From an uncultured Bacteroidota bacterium (lineage in GTDB: Bacteria; Bacteroidota; Bacteroidia; NS11-12g; UBA9320): DNA of 7,294 nucleotides. Below are positions 5,101 through 7,294 of the stretch, piece by piece; position 1 is the first letter of the stretch; the number at the start of each line of letters is the position of its first letter. The notes under the pieces were generated by a model. The model was not told the origin of the DNA. It saw only the letters and a list, made by a program, of their open reading frames with translations, and searched no databases. The stretch lies in NCBI GenBank assembly GCA_913056425.1, contig CAJXLR010000077.1:1-7294 (forward strand). The letters are read 5' to 3'. Both the position numbers and the translations under genes were made by a program.

Positions 5101-6887
5101 ATATGCCGCTGGGTTCCAAGACTCAAGACTCTATATTCATCGAGTTTGAATTTAGAAATGTATTTGGCTGCTACAACCGAGATACAGGAAAAATTATCGT
5201 AACTAAAGTCCCTGAGATTACATTCTCCGGCATGCCGGAGCTATGCTGGGATGAAGGCATCTTTGAATTAAAGAAAGAGAGTGGAGTTCTTCCAAATGAT
5301 GGGATATGGAGAGCTATTGACTCAACCGGTTTTGCAAACGCAGCTGGGCTGAATGCAGGACTTAAAGACTACACACTAAATGAAGACACGTTAAACACCT
5401 TGCTAACTACTGATCCCGGTGAAGGTGGCACACTGGTTTATATGATGGAATACTATCATGACCGGTCGGGTTGTCCTACATCCGCAGTTACACCACTGAC
5501 GATTCATGGTCTCCCGGAACCCCTTATCGACCGGGGAGAGTTTGAGGTAAATAATACGATTGAACCATACCTATTCTGTGAATCTAATGACCCAATTAGC
5601 TTGCAGGCCAACTATTCGGGAGGTGTTTGGTCCTCGAGCGAGTCGTCCGTAATTGTTGGCGGCGATTTTGATCCAGGTAATGTAACGAGTTTCAACACTC
5701 CAGTTCAGATTAGATACGATTTCACCAATTCGTTCGGTTGCTCGGGAAGTGATTCAGTTGAAGTTATTGTTCACAAAGAGCATGTTTTGAATCTTCCAAA
5801 CGATACCAATATCTGCAGGACGGAAAACATGAGTCTTAATCTTCGTGCCGATTTCGAAAACACAAGTGGTGTGAACTGGATTGCTCTTTCGGGAGGAACA
5901 ATATCCGACCCAAATGCAGACCAAATCACCTTTAGTTTCAGCACCTCTCCGGATTCATCTAGAACAATGCTGGTGTACGCACAAACTTTGGAGACCGGTA
6001 CAAATGTTTGCCCATTTGTCGAGGGTCTTGTACAAATTCACGTGCATCCAAAACCAAAGGCAATTATTAGCGGGGATACGCTAAATGGTTGTACTCCAGT
6101 GGATGTAAACTTCAGCACCGCGATTACAAATCAAGTAGACCCAGCAACATCAACGTATAAATGGTCTCTCCCGAACAATGATTCGTCGTCTATATCCAAT
6201 CCATATTACCAATTCACGAACATCGGAACCAATACGGTTGACTTGACCATCACATCAATCAATGGGAGTGACACAACGCTCTCGATAGCTATTGACGTCT
6301 ACCCTATTCCGTTAGCTGGTTTTACTCCTGATCCAAATAATAGCACTACAGCTGCACTCCCGAAATTCACATTTAATAATGAATCGACGGTTGACCCTGC
6401 GTTAAGCAGTCAAATTATATACAACTTCTGGGACTTTGGAGTTTCAAATGCTTTGGATGACACCTCAAATGACATCAGTCCTATCTTCTTCTACCCTTCA
6501 GACACAGGTACTTACAACGTTACGCTAACCGTTCGAACGCAATATGGTTGCGAAAGCAGCATTAGTGGACCAGTAATTATTGGTCCAGACTTATTGGTTT
6601 ATATACCCACGGCGTTTTCACCGGACGATGGTGGCCCGGAGCCAAATGAAGGCTTTAGAGCCATTGTAAACGATGCTGCCAAGACTTACCACATAATCAT
6701 CTTCAATCGTTGGGGAGAAGTCATATGGGAGTCTCAAGACCCACAAGAAGAATGGTACGGCACATATGGCACAGCCGGAAAAGAAGGAAAACCACTACCA
6801 CAAGACGTTTACGCGTACTACTTGCAAGTGGAAAGCTGGGATGGCGATCAACTGGAATACTCCGGTACGGTTACTCTAATTCGGTAA
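2166..6887 (+). CDS. Giant multi-domain surface protein with type IX secretion type B sorting domain
   Basis: Secreted or cell-surface protein of 1573 residues, probably an adhesin or structural protein; ligand unknown. In order: Sec signal peptide (1-29, LLALCLTLLGLMS core, likely cleaved after SKA); a Cys-rich N-terminal domain (about 30-330) opening DHIIGSDFSYKC, like the HLVGGEIxY-C start of gliding-motility-associated proteins; a cadherin-like domain (332-444) with a proline-rich loop; about nine Ig/PKD-like units (445-1299), many starting GPD-x-x-IC and ending GC-x-x-x-D plus a strand; two PKD domains (1299-1475); and a C-terminal domain (1476-1573) with VYIPTAFSPDDGG, FNRWGEVIWES, LPQDVYAYYLQV and GTVTLIR. 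The last is the gliding-motility-associated type B sorting domain (TIGR04131) recognised by the type IX machinery. The frame is open to ATG 2112, but that would put 18 residues before the signal peptide; ATG 2166 gives a normal one and lies 16 bases after TATATTTG (2142-2149). No SprF/PorP partner is in the window. The reading frame is uninterrupted. Confidence 0.9.
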   Translation: MTRPIITRNLKLLALCLTLLGLMSTYSKADHIIGSDFSYKCSSTNDSIYEITYNFYRDCNGCYVLGQSPKCGTSENCASSSTAPTSLRVSCTKGTSFSTTLTMKRTSISDITKTCKSVKSRCAQPCNGTFPYGIEKHVFEGTLDLRQAIKQGCCNIEISALLYVRNVGITTGQSQQPFFTSCEINVCDAVCNTSPTLTNDPVAILCCNQPYVFNNGAVDFSDNDSISYSFVPAYRSASQQCTYSGQRTPANPISTYFPTGLKFPHSNPNANPPIGTYLDPQTGDIIFTPTKCGEIAVVVIEMTEWRKDTTGKYKKIGVTRRDMQFIVMSCPGNNPPRITNTKFTHRVCEATQICFTITTDDQVKRPPPPATPPPPDTVELKWNRGIPGATFTILNPTARLKQGRFCWTPPEGTSSTLPYTFTATVTDDACPLSASATRAFQIYVDPKAEAERDIDTFDCGKYSVNSTPFPNFKYPAKYLWELKDTAGNIIFDRGIAAFQSTGSYLSTKQSDTIQFRRGGTYIIQHTIENKPKCPFSYYDTLVVPPLLEVDLAFGPDTFICAGTELKLEPEIRNSQPPVNFLWGTGDTTSSITIQVPLTTTDTSFYVEIKDKSGCTAWDSTQVFLRPNPYLHIGPDRRICPGDTINILTNDSLAFWNDPRDTSDSLIMQGDTLFYDWTHNGQALSTDTALYGVDKAGQYILHVIDSLGCRGIDTIQLYMNDTIKADAGIDRTLCEYDWLELVAKGFDTTGATKYGTLQWWDITNPPARVDYGDNDTVAYSTRQSTTFELELVVTEDTTTCSDKDTAVITVNPLPTVNMPSDMDVCFDAGVINLRTAEDQNASGGTWSCPGRPNMIDQGYIYTTDQAFVGKDSTKSSRDTIHYVYIDPTTGCVKHDSFVITVNPLPTVELRTGYFCQDKEVVDVEDDKLIKAPGLATLSLGRQAWKCVNCGSYDESKLIYDANGGAPGASQDFKIRVDDNNMPLGSKTQDSIFIEFEFRNVFGCYNRDTGKIIVTKVPEITFSGMPELCWDEGIFELKKESGVLPNDGIWRAIDSTGFANAAGLNAGLKDYTLNEDTLNTLLTTDPGEGGTLVYMMEYYHDRSGCPTSAVTPLTIHGLPEPLIDRGEFEVNNTIEPYLFCESNDPISLQANYSGGVWSSSESSVIVGGDFDPGNVTSFNTPVQIRYDFTNSFGCSGSDSVEVIVHKEHVLNLPNDTNICRTENMSLNLRADFENTSGVNWIALSGGTISDPNADQITFSFSTSPDSSRTMLVYAQTLETGTNVCPFVEGLVQIHVHPKPKAIISGDTLNGCTPVDVNFSTAITNQVDPATSTYKWSLPNNDSSSISNPYYQFTNIGTNTVDLTITSINGSDTTLSIAIDVYPIPLAGFTPDPNNSTTAALPKFTFNNESTVDPALSSQIIYNFWDFGVSNALDDTSNDISPIFFYPSDTGTYNVTLTVRTQYGCESSISGPVIIGPDLLVYIPTAFSPDDGGPEPNEGFRAIVNDAAKTYHIIIFNRWGEVIWESQDPQEEWYGTYGTAGKEGKPLPQDVYAYYLQVESWDGDQLEYSGTVTLIR
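3261..3290 (+). repeat. Short direct repeat encoding a proline-rich loop
   Basis: The 11-base unit CCTCCACCTCC occurs at 3261-3271 and again at 3279-3289, separated by seven bases. In frame it encodes PPPP-AT-PPPP (residues 366-375) inside the cadherin-like domain of the giant surface protein. The repeat probably arose by slippage or duplication and may vary in length between strains; this is inferred. Confidence 0.5.
4581..4883 (+). repeat. Tandem Ig/PKD-like domain unit marked by a repeated VITVNPLPTV linker
   Basis: The ten-residue linker VITVNPLPTV occurs identically at 4581-4610 (residues 806-815) and 4854-4883 (897-906), 91 residues apart. It marks the junction between successive Ig/PKD-like units of the giant protein. 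The two DNA copies differ at several synonymous sites, so this is an old, protein-level repeat rather than a recent duplication. Neighbouring units are of similar size (about 80-110 residues) but more diverged. Confidence 0.6.
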
Positions 6888-7094
6888 ACAAGAACTGTCT
6901 TAATACAATGGAATAACGCAGACGCTCGGAGAAGCAGTATTCCGTCTAAGCAGCGCGATGGTTAACTTGTCGATGGGGAGGGGATAATGCTATTCCCTCG
7001 GCAAAATCCAGGAAAGTTCAAAGGGTATGTTGATGAAGTCTCCCAACGCTTCGGGTTGAGAACTGTTCGTCAAGAGAAAACCTTAACTGAATCT
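6888..7094. other. Intergenic gap between convergent genes, no recognised gene
   Basis: This gap lies between the stop of the giant surface protein (plus strand) and the stop of pyrH (minus strand). It carries one strong hairpin (6978-6999). A 48-codon plus-strand frame at 6987-7133 exists but overlaps the pyrH 3' end and is not convincing. No tRNA or known ncRNA consensus was recognised. In many bacteria frr follows pyrH directly; no frr start is seen here. Confidence 0.45.
6978..6999. terminator. Hairpin between convergent genes, possible bidirectional terminator
   Basis: GAGGGGATA (6978-6986) pairs with TATTCCCTC (6991-6999) around an ATGC loop: nine pairs including one G-U. It stands 90 bases after the plus-strand stop and about 95 bases beyond the minus-strand stop of pyrH. 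Neither side has a T-run, so it is not a classic intrinsic terminator; it could act as a weak terminator or protect mRNA 3' ends. The fold is seen in the sequence; the role is inferred. Confidence 0.35.
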
Positions 7095-7294
7095 CTAACT
7101 CACCAAGGTTCCTACCTCCTCACCTTTCAATAGATTGACGAGATTGTCGGTCTTGTTCATATCAAAGACAACAATCGGCAGTTGGTTTTCTTGACAAAGC
7201 GTAAATGCAGTCATGTCCATTACTTTAAGTTGTCGCTGTATTGCTTCGGTGAAGGTTAGGTTGTTATAACGAACGGCACTAGAATCCTTCTCTG
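7095..7294 (-). CDS. pyrH: UMP kinase (uridylate kinase), C-terminal part, runs off the right edge
   Basis: Only the last 65 residues and the stop are in the window. PyrH is the bacterial hexameric UMP kinase (amino-acid kinase fold, cytoplasmic) that phosphorylates UMP to UDP in pyrimidine nucleotide synthesis. Recognisable pieces are YNNLTFTEAIQRQLKVMDMT followed by AFTLC (the family's L-K-V-M-D-x-T-A-F signature near the nucleotide-binding region), the strand LPIVVFDM followed by NK, and the terminal GEEVGTLVS, close to the usual G-E-x-x-G-T-x-V end. The full protein is normally about 235-245 residues, so roughly 170 lie beyond the edge. It converges on the giant surface-protein gene. No sign of damage in the visible part. 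Confidence 0.92.
   Translation of the reverse strand, partial: EKDSSAVRYNNLTFTEAIQRQLKVMDMTAFTLCQENQLPIVVFDMNKTDNLVNLLKGEEVGTLVS

Noticed and set aside
6710..6916. 68-codon plus-strand frame overlapping the sorting domain
   Set aside because: Out-of-frame Arg-rich shadow of the conserved type B C-terminal domain.
7039..7061. Hairpin around a TTCG-containing loop as pyrH terminator
   Set aside because: Only four contiguous pairs form in each arm with mismatches between them, and there is no T-run on either strand.
6987..7133. 48-codon plus-strand frame as a gene
   Set aside because: Its ATG sits in a hairpin loop, its end overlaps pyrH antisense, and the product resembles no family I recognise; kept only as a question in the findings.

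Overview
The window looks like a fragment of a chromosome from the phylum Bacteroidota (Bacteroidetes). Three things point there: a very large secreted protein ending in a type B sorting domain of the type IX secretion system, Bacteroidota-style promoter boxes (TTG, then TAnnTTTG) ahead of genes, and weak or absent Shine-Dalgarno sequences. No mobile-element gene, RNA gene or CRISPR array was recognised.

Layout. Positions 1-339 are AT-rich with no gene I can support. On the minus strand, rbfA (ribosome maturation) is followed one base later by a lipoprotein-release type (LolC/LolE) ABC permease. The permease breaks off after about half of its normal length, right where the AT-rich stretch begins. 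On the plus strand, diverging from rbfA, comes a tight run of three small genes: the C-terminal remnant of an SPFH/band-7 membrane protein, a 51-residue conserved small protein, and a 53-residue Arc-like ribbon-helix-helix protein. The last two are too short for ordinary ORF cut-offs but look real. Next is a single gene of about 4.7 kb encoding a Sec-exported, multi-domain (Ig/PKD/cadherin-like) surface protein with a type B sorting domain. A gap of about 207 bases then separates it from the convergent 3' end of pyrH (UMP kinase), which runs off the right edge.

How it fits together. rbfA and pyrH are housekeeping genes of translation and pyrimidine supply. The giant protein is an accessory surface product that relies on the type IX machinery encoded elsewhere. 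The SPFH, small-protein and Arc-like genes form a compact unit, which I recall as a recurring neighbourhood in Bacteroidota. Here its first member has lost the membrane anchor and the whole band-7 domain.

The most notable feature is that the genes on both sides of intact rbfA are broken: the permease lacks its 3' half and the SPFH gene lacks its 5' part. This suggests rearrangement around rbfA, or an assembly chimera. I did not find a convincing wholly new system. The best leads are the two truncations, a near-leaderless rbfA promoter, the conserved small-gene trio, and the unexplained gap downstream of pyrH.
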